Shown here: positions 10,856 through 22,384 of the stretch, one piece after another
Position numbering within the stretch: the stretch's first letter is position 1
Layout: every line of letters starts with the position of its first letter
Assembly (NCBI GenBank): GCA_007570785.1
Contig: ML662442.1
Span: forward strand, 29,833,681 to 29,897,680
Direction: 5' to 3'
Length of the DNA: 64,000 bases
Source of the DNA: Antilocapra americana
Taxonomy: Eukaryota > Chordata > Mammalia > Artiodactyla > Antilocapridae
Position numbers and translations under genes: made by a program
Notes under the pieces: generated by a model
Database searches by the model: none
Told to the model about the DNA's origin: nothing
The model's input: the letters and a program-made list of their open reading frames with translations, nothing else

Positions 10856-12220
10856 TTTATGTAGTTTTGGAACCAACCCCTGTCTTTTGCAGTAAGGAGG
10901 CATGGTTAGAAAGCTCTGAGCTTTATGAGGTTGAGTAGCAGCTCCTTGTTCTGAAGCTTTATATTTAACGTAACGAACATTATTTCAGACTGTCATTATT
11001 ATGGGTTTGAATAAAAAGAATAAGGTGCATTGAAAATCAACAAAAGAAATTTATAGGTGTGTACTTACAAGAGAGAGCGAGAGAAAATTCTTGAGTTTTA
11101 GGAGCTCTTTGCTGTCACTCTTCTTTGAATAATCTGCCCTAGAAGTTTTCTTTTATTTAGTGAATGTTTCAATGCAACACAATCGTCACGTCTGATCCAG
11201 GGCCTTGAACATCTGGATTTTCCTCCTCTTAGAAATGCATGCCTTCTTAACACTTAGACATCCTATTTACACTGAAGCTTCTAATAAATTGCTTTCCCAA
11301 TATACCACAGAAATCTATTTCTTCTCCATATATTCGCCGACATAGGACTATGAGAGAGCGTTGTTTTTATGACTTTGAAGCATAATCAATAATTGATGGT
11401 CCTGGCTTTTTGAAGCTCAGTGGCATACTGTTTTTCCAAGGGAGATCTTTCATGAATGACATGAAGGTAGACCACCATTTAATATGCTCCTCTGACGTGT
11501 TGTTGGATTTGCTGCCTTAGGTGTAGAACAGCAATTTTATCTACTTATAATTAAAAAAAAAATACCCAGTGTAAATTTCCAAAAGCAGAAATGAAAGAAG
11601 ACCAGACTACAGGTGGTAAATGTATGTGCTGGCTCTTGGCACTGCCAGTGAGAGCAAACCTCTATAAAGCATCTCCTGAAGGCAGTAACGTTAGGGATCT
11701 CCTAGAGAATCATTTGCCACAGCTGTTTAGTTTGGCCTGAGAGAGCTGAGTGTGGGCTGTGGTGGGGTGGCTGCCGTCAGCATTGCGGCTGCTGTGAATT
11801 CCTTCCCTGACTTGGAATTCTCCTCACCCAGGGCTGGCCCCACGGCCGGGCCCACTCTCTTCCACCAGGAGGCAGGTCTTGCCCTCTGAGTTCATGATCC
11901 TTGCCCTTCGCCCTGACGGTTGCCAGAAGTTTCTGTCTTGCTCATCATCCACCTCACTTGCCCCTACCCTGATAGCCCTGTCTGATGGCTCCTAACAAGC
12001 TTTTCTTCTCCAAGTAGGGATTCCGCTGATCTGAGCCAGGCTGACAAGACCCAAGCCACAACTTCAGTTCTGCCTGCTGATTCCATGCTGCCCCCTGGCC
12101 AGTCACCAGCCCAGAATTTGTCTTAATCACAAATTAAGGGACCAAGCCACAGATGCCACTTGATCAGTCCAAGACAATCCTTCCCAGGGAAAACCTTTAA
12201 AATCCTTGCCTTAGGAATAA
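10856..12220. other. Unannotated sequence
   Basis: No gene or repeat recognised. Bases 11750-12130 are GC-richer and contain CACGGCCGGGCCC at about 11841. There are no long open frames. Confidence 0.45.
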
Positions 12221-12570
12221 AGTCATTCACCAAATGTTAATTCAATCACCTCATCTGGGCATCTGCCCTCATGAAGCTTATGTGAAGAGTCAGGTGAAAA
12301 AAAGAAAAAGTAAATTGTAGAGGGACTTCCCTGGTGGTCCAGTGGTTACGACTCCATGCTCCCAGTGCAGGGATCATGGGTTTGATCCCTAGTTGGGGAA
12401 CTAAAACCCTGCATGCTATTCGGAGTAGCCAAAATAAATAAATAAGTCAAGACTCCAGCCATAGGCAAAAAGATTGCAGAGAGGGCTGAATGCTATAAAG
12501 AAAATATAATAAGGAGAGGGCATACCTAGGAGAGGGAAGTTTCAGAGAACATGAAGATGGGAGTCAGGAG
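12221..12570 (-). mobile_element. L2 3' region, split by a CHR-1 SINE
   Basis: GCCCTCATGAAGCTTATG before the SINE and GAATGCTATAAAGAAAATAT after it follow the reverse-complement L2 3' region. Diverged. Confidence 0.55.
12322..12444 (+). mobile_element. CHR-1-type SINE
   Basis: GGGACTTCCCTGGTGGTCCAG head, GGTTTGATCCCTAG box-B-like segment, and an AAAT-repeat tail. It is inserted into an L2 remnant. Confidence 0.93.
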
Positions 12571-12981
12571 TTCACTTAAAATACAGGGTCCCCACGTTCA
12601 TATGCAGTGTATGCCTCGAAACCAAGAATGACAGCAATTCTTGGTACATGAAACCCTACTGGATGTAAGTCAGGCTTTTGTTCATGAAAACAGTCAAATG
12701 AGAAAACACAAATGGGAAAGGTGAAGTACAGTGTGAATCTGAAATTAAGATGAGCTAAAGGAACACAACAAACCCTAAGGGGAAACACATATGCGAAAAC
12801 GCCCAGCTTCAGGTTAGGGATTCTAATGACTACAGCCTCATCTCTTCCCCAGCTGAGGTGGATGTAAACGTGCGCATCCATCAGCGGCTTAACCCTGCCA
12901 TCACCTGTGTCTGAACAGACGAGCCCGCGTCTGCTTGTGGTCAGAAGCTGTCCTGCTTTCGGCCCCTAGGCTGTTCTCCAG

Positions 12982-13003
12982 CACAGAGCGGTCTCGCTCT
13001 GTG
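12982..13003. repeat. Perfect 9-bp-stem hairpin
   Basis: CACAGAGCG and CGCTCTGTG pair perfectly around a GTCT loop. It lies in the CpG-richer block. The role is unknown. Confidence 0.85.
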
Positions 13004-13029
13004 TCACTCGAACCTGTTGCACTCAGACG

Positions 13030-13053
13030 CCTGGCTCTTGTTTCTGAGCCAGG
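13030..13053. repeat. Perfect 8-bp-stem hairpin
   Basis: CCTGGCTC and GAGCCAGG pair around an 8-nt loop, 27 bp downstream of the hairpin at 12982-13003. Confidence 0.8.
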
Positions 13054-14916
13054 GGTCTGTTCCTGATCCCAGGACGACCAAGCTAGAGGCTGACCGGTGA
13101 CCTGGGAGCCGGCCCAAGGTGATAAGCTCCGCACCAGCGAGGGGCGTGCTTTCTTTCTGCTACTAGGAAGTCTGGTGGCAGGAGAAAAAGCAGGGAAGCA
13201 GAGACTGAGAGAGGCTGAAGCACGTTAACGCTTCACCGGACAGCGGACTCAGGTACTGTGAGTAGTATTAGCTGTATCTGCCCACTCCTCCCTTCCCACC
13301 TCCCTACCAGCCCTTCGGTGGCTCTGGCTGATGCCAGGTGCCAGCGTCTGTGTCTCTTAGTCTAGAGATCTTATTTCCAGAACCTACAGCAGACTAGAAG
13401 TACGGGGGAATTAGTACTGGTCCAAGGACCACTCCTCAATCAATGGCTCACAGGAGGTCCTGTATAAACACTACCCCGGCTCCGTCACCTCTTGGCTTAG
13501 GTAACTCCAAGCATTTGCGTTTTCACATCGTCTTACCACGAGATGAAGCTTTAGTCACCCCCTGTGATGGTGCTTAATCACACATCCCTGATTGCCTGCT
13601 GCTACTCCATTCTCTTCCATACTTCTCTACAAGTATTTCCTGTTCCTCCCAAATAAAGTAGTTGAGCTTTAATTCTTGTCTCAGACTTACTTCCCTTAGG
13701 AGGCAAGAAGATGCTTCACACCCTGAAGCAGTTTGAATCTTGTGCGCCAGTTGCCAAGTATTCACTCCTGAATAAGCTAGGCTTGCATGTTGGGATGTTT
13801 TTCACTTTTTCCTTTTTTCAGATATATCTTTACTCAGCAAATGTCCTTTACTAGTAACCAAGAGCCTAAATTCTCAAGGCAGGAAACAGGTATCTGTGGA
13901 AAGAAGAAACTGGTGGTTTCTTAAAGATAGACTCATATCCTCCTTTAGGAAGTACTTTTGGTAAATATTTGTTTTGAGCTAGGATGTTCTATCAAAGCAA
14001 AGGCAGGTTCCTAGTCAAAATATTTAATTATGGCTTCAAAACATCCTCTCTTTGTGAATATCCTATGATTGATGGCCATATGAGCATGGACAACATAAAA
14101 GATAATAGGTTATTGTCTAGTACAACCTGCTCATGACACATTTTGGGGAAAAAGCTAATAATCTATGATTTGGGGGGATTCTTTGGGAATAATGCATGCC
14201 ACTTAGAGAGGGTCACAGAACCAGGTGATTCTGTTATGTTCATTCTGAAGAGAAAATATTTCTCCACAACTCGAATTTAGACCCATGTGTGTATGTGTAT
14301 GAATAGTGATTACATTATGATACATTCATGTAATAAAGTATTATGTATAGGATTCCAGGAAAAATGCAGAAGACCTCTGAGGGTCCTGTGTAGCCCACTC
14401 TTCCGACTTATCCCCACCTTTCATTGTCTTTGAGATATTTTGCACTCTAGCTTGTAGAAAATGCTTATAGTGAAAATGACTAATGTCCAGAGAAATGCAA
14501 GTATGGTGTCAGGTGCAATTTATTATCCTGTGGTGGATCTTGACCAGTTTTGTGGGCATGTTAAATTCATTGCAGCATTTCAGATTGCCTGTGTATGGTA
14601 CTTTGAATTATTTGAGATGGCTGTATTAAAAATATCTTACTGGTTCCATCTTTGATTAATTATTCAAATAAAATCTTTTATTTGTATTCATTTTACAATA
14701 ACATGAGTGTTATGATTTTACCCTTTAAAAAACTGCCCTTTGACAATGCCCTATAAGTAAGGGGGGAAAAACCAGGTTGTGCATTAGGATGAATTGTGAG
14801 ATCAAGCTTCAGAGTGTAGAGGTTTGTCTGGAAATTGTTGGGAAGTAATTCCAGAACCAGAGAATGTCTTTAGGACGAAGACTGTCAGACTCCCCCTGAG
14901 AGGGCGGTCTGACATT

Positions 14917-15350
14917 GAGTTAAGCACGCCGGCCTTGGAATCAAGCAGTGTGCGCTGTGCTGTGTGTTCAGTTGCTTCAGTCATGTCTGACTCTTTGCAA
15001 CCCACTCTGTCCACAAGATTCTCCAGGCAAGAGTACTAGAGTGGGTTGCCATGCCCTCCTCCAAGAGATTTTCCCGACCCAGGAATCAAACTGCATCTTC
15101 TGTGCATCTCCTGCATTGCAAGCAGATTTTTTTTTTTTTTTATCACTGAGCCACTGGGGAAGCCCGGGAATCAAGCAGAGATAGAGTCAAGTTTGGATTC
15201 CTAATTTACTAGCTTCATGGCTTTGGGCAAAACTCTTAACCCTTCTACACATCAGTTTTCCTATTTGTAAAGCAGCAGTATCTTAGGGTTCTTGGAGGAT
15301 TAATTGGTGCACGTCACACCCTTCGTGGTGCCTGCACATATATGTGGTAA
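14917..15350 (+). mobile_element. MIR SINE, split by Bov-tA
   Basis: The MIR 5' end (TTAAGCACGCCGGCCTTGGAATC) is at 14917-14948. The remainder (GCTTCATGGCTTTGGGCAAA, CCTATTTGTAAAG, GGAGGATTAATTGG) resumes at 15167. Removing the nested Bov-tA and one duplication copy restores MIR order. Confidence 0.82.
14949..15166 (-). mobile_element. Bov-tA SINE in a MIR, with perfect target-site duplication
   Basis: The Bov-A unit is followed by the tRNA-like head ending CCACTGGGGAAGCCC. The 12-bp flanks GGAATCAAGCAG at 14937-14948 and 15167-15178 are identical. A T17-like run inside the head (about 15127-15141) is an internal expansion. Confidence 0.96.
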
Positions 15351-15353
15351 TGA

Positions 15354-15480
15354 GCTACTGGAGTGGGTTGTCACTTCCTTCTCCAAGGGATCTTCCTGAC
15401 CCAGGGATTGAACCTGTGTCTGTTGTGTCTCCTGAATTGGCAGGTGGGTTCTTTACCAACTTCGCCACCTGAGAAGCCCT
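15354..15480 (-). mobile_element. Bov-tA SINE, partial
   Basis: CTACTGGAGTGGGTTGTC through to GCCACCTGAGAAGCCC. It lacks most of the Bov-A unit. No duplication seen. Confidence 0.88.
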
Positions 15481-17300
15481 GGGTTGAATAGGGGGAAATC
15501 ACCTATTACGAGCCGAGCAGTCGAGGCTTTGGAGGAAACTGAAGCGGCCAGTGTTTTTTCTTACTCTAGAGAGACCAATGCTGGAGCTTTTAATATAAAT
15601 TGCAAGGTCTATGAAGCCAGACTCCGAATTCAGCCAGAGAAGCCACACAGAGCAGGAAACGTAAAGTTCCAGGCTTGGGTTTTGCATCAGTCCAAATGCC
15701 TTCTTGCCAGGAGAAGCAAAGATAGGAACTAGCTGCAGAGCCCCCGGGCTAACCTGGGAGTTCACAGTGTCGGTGCCAGGAAGATGGTACAGTCACAAGG
15801 TGAGTGGCAAGTCCTCTTTCGTTGCAGACTGTGGGTGTTGGACTATGATGCCCTAAGGCCGTCCAGCCCAAAGACGAATGAAAATGGCATGCTCCCATGC
15901 ATACATAAATGCGTGTACGCGTGTACACATGCACACACACTCACACTGCTTCTGAGAGTGACAGCGAGGGGCAGCCACGAGGCAAACCAAGCCTGGCAGG
16001 AGTGGCGGCAGTGGCAGCTGGCTTTTTGAAACCCAGCGTCCTGGTGTCTGTGGCTCCGTTTCTTCTTTTCACAGGGTTTTGGGGAAGAATGGATCCTTCA
16101 CAAGAGAGGAAGGCATGAAAATATACACCAGAGGCCTCTTCCTGCGTGCAAAAGGACACCATCACTGTGCTCTCCAGGGTGCTCTTCTCTTTAGATAGAT
16201 TTGCCTGATCCCTTCTCTTTTGTCTGTCTTTCTTTCCTTTACAGAAGGGTTGAAAAATTCACTTGCAACAATCCATTCACCCCCTAAAATAGAGTTCTCT
16301 GTTTAGCTGGGTAAATCCTCATCTCAAGCTGTCACCTCTTTTGATAAAGCTGAGGTGAACCCCTCTCTGGCCAGTAAAATACATACTTTCATTGCTTTTA
16401 ATGATTTAACTTGATCTTTTATATGTAAGTATTATATCTTTTAGATTTTATTCTCAATGCTTGGTCTTCCCAAGGCAGAAACTAGTGTCACATATGGATG
16501 TGATTTTGTGGAGGGGGAAGAGGACCTTGGGCTCAGAGACAGAGACCTCAGGGGCCTTCTGGACTTCATCTGAGTCCTCCGTGTGTCCTGGTCACTGGGG
16601 CTCTGCCAGTACTGGCAGCTGAAGCCTGAGGCTGGTGGGCTGAGGCCTGTTCTCTTGGCAGAAACCTGAGGACCTGGTGGTCCTCCGTTGCAGACCAGTG
16701 CCCCGCTCTGCTCTCACAGGTACTGTGGCCTCTATGTCCCAGCCGAGTTCGGCACTTAACTTGGGCTTAAGTTGCCCATGCCATGGCCTCTACACAGATG
16801 TGCTTCTGTGACTATCGCGGCAGCTAGCATTCAGCTGCCTGCTGGTTACCGAAGGGGCTGCGGGAAGGTTGGGATCCCTTGACACCACAGAGGAGGGGGG
16901 CTTAGACCTTCTCGAGGTGTATTGGCCTGCTGTTTGCATGGGGCCACCCTGTAGGTCTCCTTCCAGAATTCTAACCCAGGAGTGGGGCACAAGATCCCTC
17001 TGCTTTCGCTTTCCTCTCAACTAGCAGCACCCACGTCTTTGGCATCTCATCTGAAAAGAGGCCAAAACATCTTGGCCTAAGTGTGTGTGCTTCCCCGACC
17101 TCCATCTTTTTTTCTCCTTCCCTCTCTCTTGGAGTGGATGGGATGGGCCTTCCACCTCCTCTTAGTGTCTGGTTGGAACTTCTCTTGTGTTAACTTTAGA
17201 AGGGACTCCACCTTCTGAACCAGCGAGACTTAACACAGAGCCACGGAACAACAAAGGCCAATGTACATTAGTGACCATCTCAAAAATGTCTCCCTGTCTT
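15481..17300. other. Unannotated, GC-richer sequence
   Basis: No gene or repeat recognised. A short CA-rich run lies at 15926-15947. Bases 16500-17040 are GC-richer. Small overlapping open frames on both strands show no domain. Confidence 0.45.
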
Positions 17301-17890
17301 GATGCATTTAATCATCAGGATACCCTGGGCACCTACACATGCCAGGCATGACTGACATCAGAGACACAAAGAGGGGAAAGACTCACTTCCTGCCCTCAGG
17401 AGCCCTGCATGCTAGTTGAAAATACGTGTGTGCTAAGTCAGTTCAGTTGTGTCCGACTCTTCTGTGACTCCATGGACCATAGCCAGCCAGGCTCCTCTGT
17501 CCATGGGATTCTCCAGGCAAGAATACTGGAGTGGGGTGCCATTTCCTTCTCTAGTTGAAGAGGCAGACGGGAAAATAAATCATTACACTCAATACAGGTG
17601 GTTCCAGAATGCAGGATAAGAAGGTGAAAGTGTGAGTAACTGTGGCCGCCCGAGTGGTGCCAGGAAGGTTACTCAGAGGGGAAGACAGGTTAGAGGGACT
17701 AAGCATCTAGAGAAAGAGAAAGGCCATCCTCACAAGAGCAGTGAATGGAGACTGGACTGGGACTGATGAGCTCGGAGAACAGTGAGTGGTTGAGGAGGTG
17801 GGGGACAGAAGGCGGTGATGCGGTAGGGGGTCTGGCACACAGCTTATGAGTCTGAGGCTGAAGAATTTGGACTTAATTATGTAGGCAGCA
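17301..17890 (-). mobile_element. L2-like ancient repeat, split by a Bov-A unit
   Basis: CACCTACACATGCCAGGCATG and CTTCCTGCCCTCAGGAGCCC before the SINE, and AATTTGGACTTAATTATGTAGG after it, resemble reverse-complement L2-type 3' sequence. Highly diverged, so extent and family are uncertain. Confidence 0.4.
17421..17550 (-). mobile_element. Bov-A unit with perfect target-site duplication
   Basis: GTGTGCTAAGTCAGTTCAG ... GGTGCCATTTCCTTCT. The 9-bp flanks CTAGTTGAA at 17412-17420 and 17551-17559 are identical. Confidence 0.93.
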
Positions 17891-18769
17891 GGATCCACTG
17901 GAGAGACTTGTCCACACGTGGAGTGGTACCAGATCTCGGCTCCCTTGAAAGCGCCTGGGGGAAGGAGCATCTCGTCACGCCTACACTGAGCCAGGTCCAC
18001 GCTGCAGTTGCTTCTCTCATTCCTCCTGGGGCTGTTGGTGACCTTGCTGCTGGTCGCTGTCAAGCCCTTGGAGAGCTATGCTACTTGGCACGCGGATGCT
18101 GCCTCTGCATCATCAGCAGAGAGGGGAGTGTGGGGGCCACGCGCTGTGTGTCCCCCTAGCACTGTTACACACACTGTAAAGACACAGCAAACTCTGGAGG
18201 GGCTGGGGGAATGGACAAGGTGGACATTACAGCAAGAATCTACCTGGAGCTGCACCCGTGTCCAAGTCCCGTGATCCGTAATTCTTAAAGCCAGAAATCT
18301 CTGGAAACTGATTTAAAATGTGTGTTCTCACCCATAAAGACTCCACTCTGTGATATCACTGTTGGGTTGTATTTGCTGGAACTGCTTCTGGCTTCAGGAC
18401 AGACCATGATCTCAGAGAGTTCAATGTCAGTGCTAGGAGCTCACATCAATGGGAATGACTGTAGCCCAGCTTGGCTATATAACTATGAATGAAGCAGTAA
18501 CATGGTAACAACAAAACAGTTTTCTAGAAACAACAACCCTGATAACATACTGCCAAGAAAAATTAAAGAGCAAGAGCCTTCCTCTAGGTGCCTGAGAAAC
18601 GAGGGCCTTTTTGCCATAATATTTTAACTTAAAGCAAACTGTTTTCCCCATAGCCTTCTGCTGGCAGAGGTTGAGGTGTTTATTTCAACCAGCTGTCTCT
18701 TACAATCATAGTGAATGCTGGCAACAAAAGGTCACACTGGGGATTAGTCAAAGATAAGGCTAAAGTTGG
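17891..18769. other. Unannotated sequence
   Basis: No gene or repeat recognised. Overlapping small open frames at 17707-18274 show no domain. Confidence 0.45.
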
Positions 18770-18855
18770 GCATAAAATGTATGCCTTGAATGGCAAGTTT
18801 AGGAATATAAACTTTGTAATAAGGAAGAGTTTTGAAAGATTTTAAGCAGAGCATA
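18770..18855 (-). mobile_element. L2-like fragment
   Basis: GCCTTGAATGGCAAGTTTAG and TTGAAAGATTTTAAGCAGAG resemble the same L2-type segment as 17301-17890. Short and diverged. Confidence 0.35.
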
Positions 18856-18861
18856 CAAATA

Positions 18862-18960
18862 CAGTCAGTCCTCACTATTTTCAGTAGTTGTGTTCTATAG
18901 AGTCATGGTAACACTTAAATAGTGAAGGCTGATCCATTCCTCCTGGGAAAATACCGGGTT
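18862..18960. mobile_element. Possible DNA-transposon end
   Basis: TACAGTCAGTCCTCACTATT begins like the terminal inverted repeat region of mammalian DNA transposons (CAGTCAGTCCTC...). I cannot assign the family, and no partner inverted repeat was found. Confidence 0.3.
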
Positions 18961-19398
18961 AAAAAAAATTAATCAAAAAATTAATGTAGAAGGATCCAAA
19001 TGCTTAGTATGATTATACAAGTGTGGCAGGGTAATGGATATTTTTTCATTTTTACATAACACATGTATTAAAGGTAAGCTTGATAATAAAAATATGAATT
19101 GACTAAAAAATAAAAGAAAAATATTTATATATTATAAATGAAATCACCAGTTGGTAGGTATAAGGAGAAAAAAATCAAGAGTTAGTAAATGTAGTTTGCC
19201 TCTTAGCTTTAAAGTACTCTTAGTATTCCACTTGTCTATGCTCTCACCTTGTATTTGCATTCTTAGAGCAGGAATGTGGATGGCTGGGTAGTTTACCACA
19301 TCTTGTTGTGACAAACAAAGGGAACAACGTGGAAACTGACTTTCTTTCCTCTGCTGCGTTTTTGCTGTCTGGATTAATTCTAGATATCTTTTTCATCA
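18961..19398. other. Unannotated AT-rich sequence
   Basis: A-rich runs at 18961-18983 and 19100-19135. Nothing else is recognised. Confidence 0.45.
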
Positions 19399-21050
19399 AG
19401 GTGGCGCTAGCGGTAAAGAGCCCACCTGCCAATGGCAGAGACTCCAGAGACATGGATTCTGAGCGTCTTTTCATGGGTTTGTCAGCCATCTGTATGTCTT
19501 CTTTGGAGAGATGTCTGTTAAGTTCTTTGGCCCACTTTTTCATTGGGTGGTTTATTTTTCTGGAATGGAGCTGCAGGAGTTGCTTGTATATTTTTGAGAT
19601 TAATTGTTTGTCCGTTGCTTCGTTTGCTATTATTTTCTCCCATTCTGAAGGCTGCCTTTTCACCTTGCTTTTAGTTTCCTTTGTTGTGAAGAAGCTTTTC
19701 ATTTTAATTAGGTCCCATTTGTTTATTTGTGCTTTTATTTCCAATATTCTTGGAGGTGGGTCATAGAGGATTCTGCCTTGGTTTATGTCGGAGAGTGTTT
19801 TGCCTGTGTTATCCTCTAGGAGTTTTATAGTTTCTGGTCCTATGTTTAGATCTTTGATACATTTTGAGTTTCTTTTTGTGTGTGGTGTTAGAAAATGTTC
19901 TAGTTTCATTCTTTTACATGTGGGTGTCCAGTTTTCCCAGCACCACTTGTTAAAGGGATTGTCTTTTCTCCATTGTATATTCTTGCCTCCTTTGTCAAAG
20001 ATAAGGTGTCCATTGGTGCGTGGCTTTATCTCTGGGCTTTCTATTTTGTTCCATTGATCTATATTTCTGTCTTTGTCAGAGAAATGCAAATCAAAACCAC
20101 AAGGAGGTACCACTTTACACCAGTCAGAATGGCTGCCATCTAAAAGTCTACAAGCAATAAATGCTGGAGAGGATGTGGAGAAAAAAGGAACACTGTTGGT
20201 GGGAATGCAAACTAGTACAGCCATTATGGAAAACAGTGTGGAGATCCCTTTAAAAACTGGAAATAGAACTGCCATATGACCCAGCAATCCCACTGCTGGG
20301 CATACACACCGAGGAAACCAGAATTGAAAGAGACACGTGTACCCCAATGTTCATCGCCACATTGTTTACAATAGCCAGGACATGGAAGCAACCTAGATGC
20401 CCATCAACTGACGAATGGATAAGAAAGCTGTGGTACATATACACAATGGAATATTACTCAGCCATTAAAAAGAGTTCATTTGAATCAGTTCTACTCAGGT
20501 GGATGAAACTGGAGCCTATTATACAGAGTGAAGTAAGCCAGAAGGAAAAACAAAAATACAGTATACTAACACATATATATGGAATTTAGAAAGATGGTAA
20601 CGAGAACCTCGTATGCAAGACAGCAAAAGAAATGCAGATGTATAGAACAGTCTTTTGGACTCTATGGGAGAGGGCAAGAGTGGGATGATATGGGAGAATG
20701 GCATTGAAACATGTTAATTATCATATGTGAAATCAATTACCAGCCCAGGTTTGATGCTCAGGGCTGGTGCACCGGGATGACCCAGAGAGAGGGAATTGGA
20801 GGGAGGTGGGAGGGGGTTTCTGGAAGGGGAACATATGTATACCCATGGCAGATTCATGTCAATGTATGGCAAAACCAACACGATAATGTAAAAAAATAAA
20901 AAAGAGACACGAATTCCCTGAGTGGGGAAGATTCCCTGGAGGAGGGCATGGCAACCTGCTCCAGTATTCTTGCCTGGAGAATCTCATGGACAGAGGAGTC
21001 CATAGGTTCGCAAAGAGTCGGACACGACTGAAGCAACTTAGCATGCACAC
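19399..21050 (+). mobile_element. Bov-tA SINE, split by an L1
   Basis: The tRNA-like head (GGTGGCGCTAGCGGTAAAGAG) occupies 19399-19463. The rest (GAAGATTCCCTGGAGGAGGG ... AAAGAGTCGGACACGACTG) occupies 20903-21050. The L1 at 19464-20902 interrupts it, and the duplication of that L1 comes from this SINE. Confidence 0.92.
19464..20902 (+). mobile_element. L1 with inverted 5' part (twin priming)
   Basis: 19464-20076 is L1 ORF2 sequence in reverse orientation. 20077-20902 is the next part of the same L1 in forward orientation, ending in an A-rich tail. The inverted part keeps about 200 ORF2 codons without a stop on the minus strand (for example DKDRNIDQWNKIESPEIKP), so the copy is fairly young. 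In L1 order the two parts abut with about 15-18 nt missing. Flanks AGAGACATGGATTCTGAG (19446-19463) and AGAGACACGAATTCCCTGAG (20903-20922) are the duplication. The copy is truncated and cannot move. Confidence 0.95.
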
Positions 21051-21887
21051 ATGATGGCAAAATTACTCTATGACTTAACTTAAAAACAAACAGACTCCAT
21101 TACTTGCAGTATAATCAATTTTAAAAGGCTCTTTTTCTAAGAATACCCACATGGCTTTAAAAAGAAAAAAAACTGTACAGTAACAATAAATTGATTTCAG
21201 TTATTCAGTTCAGTGTTTCAACTCAGGTTACTCAAAAGTGAGAAGTCTATGGATTATTTTTTCTCTGTTAAGAGGAAAATGAATGAACAAATGAGTGAGC
21301 AAGTGAATGTGGGGAGCTTGCCAATCCTGCTTTCTTCAAAGGAAATACTTCACCACAAGGAAAGTGAAGACGGCAGACCACAGTTGCTCCAGCTGTGGCA
21401 AGATAAAAATGAATATTAATGACTGATGTCAAATCAGCCAGCACTTTTTCTTTTGCCTGCAGCTGATACTGTAAGGGATATTGAGTATCCAGAGATTGCT
21501 GGAATTTAGGTGGCAGTAATTCATCCATTCACCATTTTAAAAAAGAAAAAAGCCCTTGTTCTGTTCAGCTTCATAAAACTTCATGTTTTTCACATTTTAA
21601 TTGTGTTTGTTCACTCCAGTGATGAGACAGATTTTTTCCCCAGATTGCTTTCCATCTGGTTGTTTTTGTAATCATAAACAAACTACATTAGAAGTAATTT
21701 TTTTTAAAGCCCAAACTCCCATTTGCTAGTCTGTGTTATGTCGGTGAGCACTTATTTTCTGTCTTTCTTGATGCACGTTTATTATTTAGGGTGTATCTGT
21801 GTGTGTATTTAAATATATGAATGTATCATGTCTATATATCTGCATATACTGGTATACACTCATATTTGTGTGTGTGTGTGTTGAATC
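21051..21887. other. Unannotated sequence
   Basis: No gene or repeat recognised. A short GT run at 21866-21881 precedes the L1. Confidence 0.45.
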
Positions 21888-22143
21888 TTTTTTTTTCTAA
21901 TTTATTTATTTTCTTTACATTATCATGTTGGTTTTGCCATACCTTGACATGAATCTGCCATGGGTATACATGTGTTCCCCTTCCAGAATCCCCCTCCCAC
22001 CTCCCTTCTGATTCCATCTCTCTGGGTCATCCCGGTGCACCAGCTCTGAGCACCCTGTATCAAGCATCAAACTTGGGCTGGCGATTGATTTCACATATGA
22101 TAATTTACATGTTTCAATGCCATTCTCCCATATCATCCCACAC
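21888..22143 (-). mobile_element. Artiodactyl L1 3' UTR, strongly 5'-truncated
   Basis: Reverse complement of the L1 terminal 250 bp: TTACATTATCATGTTGGTTTTGCC, GACATGAATCTGCCATGGG, CATTCTCCCATATCATCCCA. The T-run at the left end is the tail. Confidence 0.9.
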
Positions 22144-22161
22144 ATATTGATATTTATATAT

Positions 22162-22343
22162 GGGCTTCCCTTGTGGCTCAGCTGGTAAAGAAACTGCCTG
22201 CAGTGTGAGAGACCTGGGTTCGATTCCTGAGTTGGGAAGATCCCCTGGAGAAAGGAAAGGAAATACTACCCACTACAGTATTCTGGCCTGGAGAATCCCA
22301 TGGACTGTATGGGGTCACAAAGAGTCGGACACGACTGAGTGAC

Positions 22344-22347
<4 letters not shown>
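22162..22347 (+). mobile_element. Bov-tA SINE
   Basis: GGGCTTCCCTTGTGGCTCAG head through to AAAGAGTCGGACACGACTGAG, with an AT microsatellite directly at its 3' end. Confidence 0.95.

Positions 22348-22380
<33 letters not shown>
22348..22380. repeat. (AT)n microsatellite
   Basis: About 16 uninterrupted AT units at the 3' end of a Bov-tA. Likely polymorphic. Confidence 0.95.

Positions 22381-22384
<4 letters not shown>

Larger units (their letters stand above)
12571..14916. other. Unannotated stretch including a CpG-richer block
   Basis: No repeat or gene recognised. Bases 12830-13260 hold about twenty CpG dinucleotides by eye and are GC-rich against AT-rich surroundings, with two perfect hairpins (separate entries). 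The rest, including an AT-rich part at 14280-14760, shows nothing I can name. Confidence 0.45.

Noticed and set aside
14461..14700. Possible processed pseudogene or 3' UTR (64-codon frame followed by AAATAAAATC)
   Set aside because: No poly-A tail, no flanking duplication and no protein family recognised; an AATAAA-like motif in AT-rich DNA is weak evidence.
19244..20347. 367-codon open frame on the minus strand
   Set aside because: It is a chimera: antisense of the forward L1 3' end, then real L1 ORF2 codons from the inverted segment, then antisense of the host SINE and flank. Not a gene.
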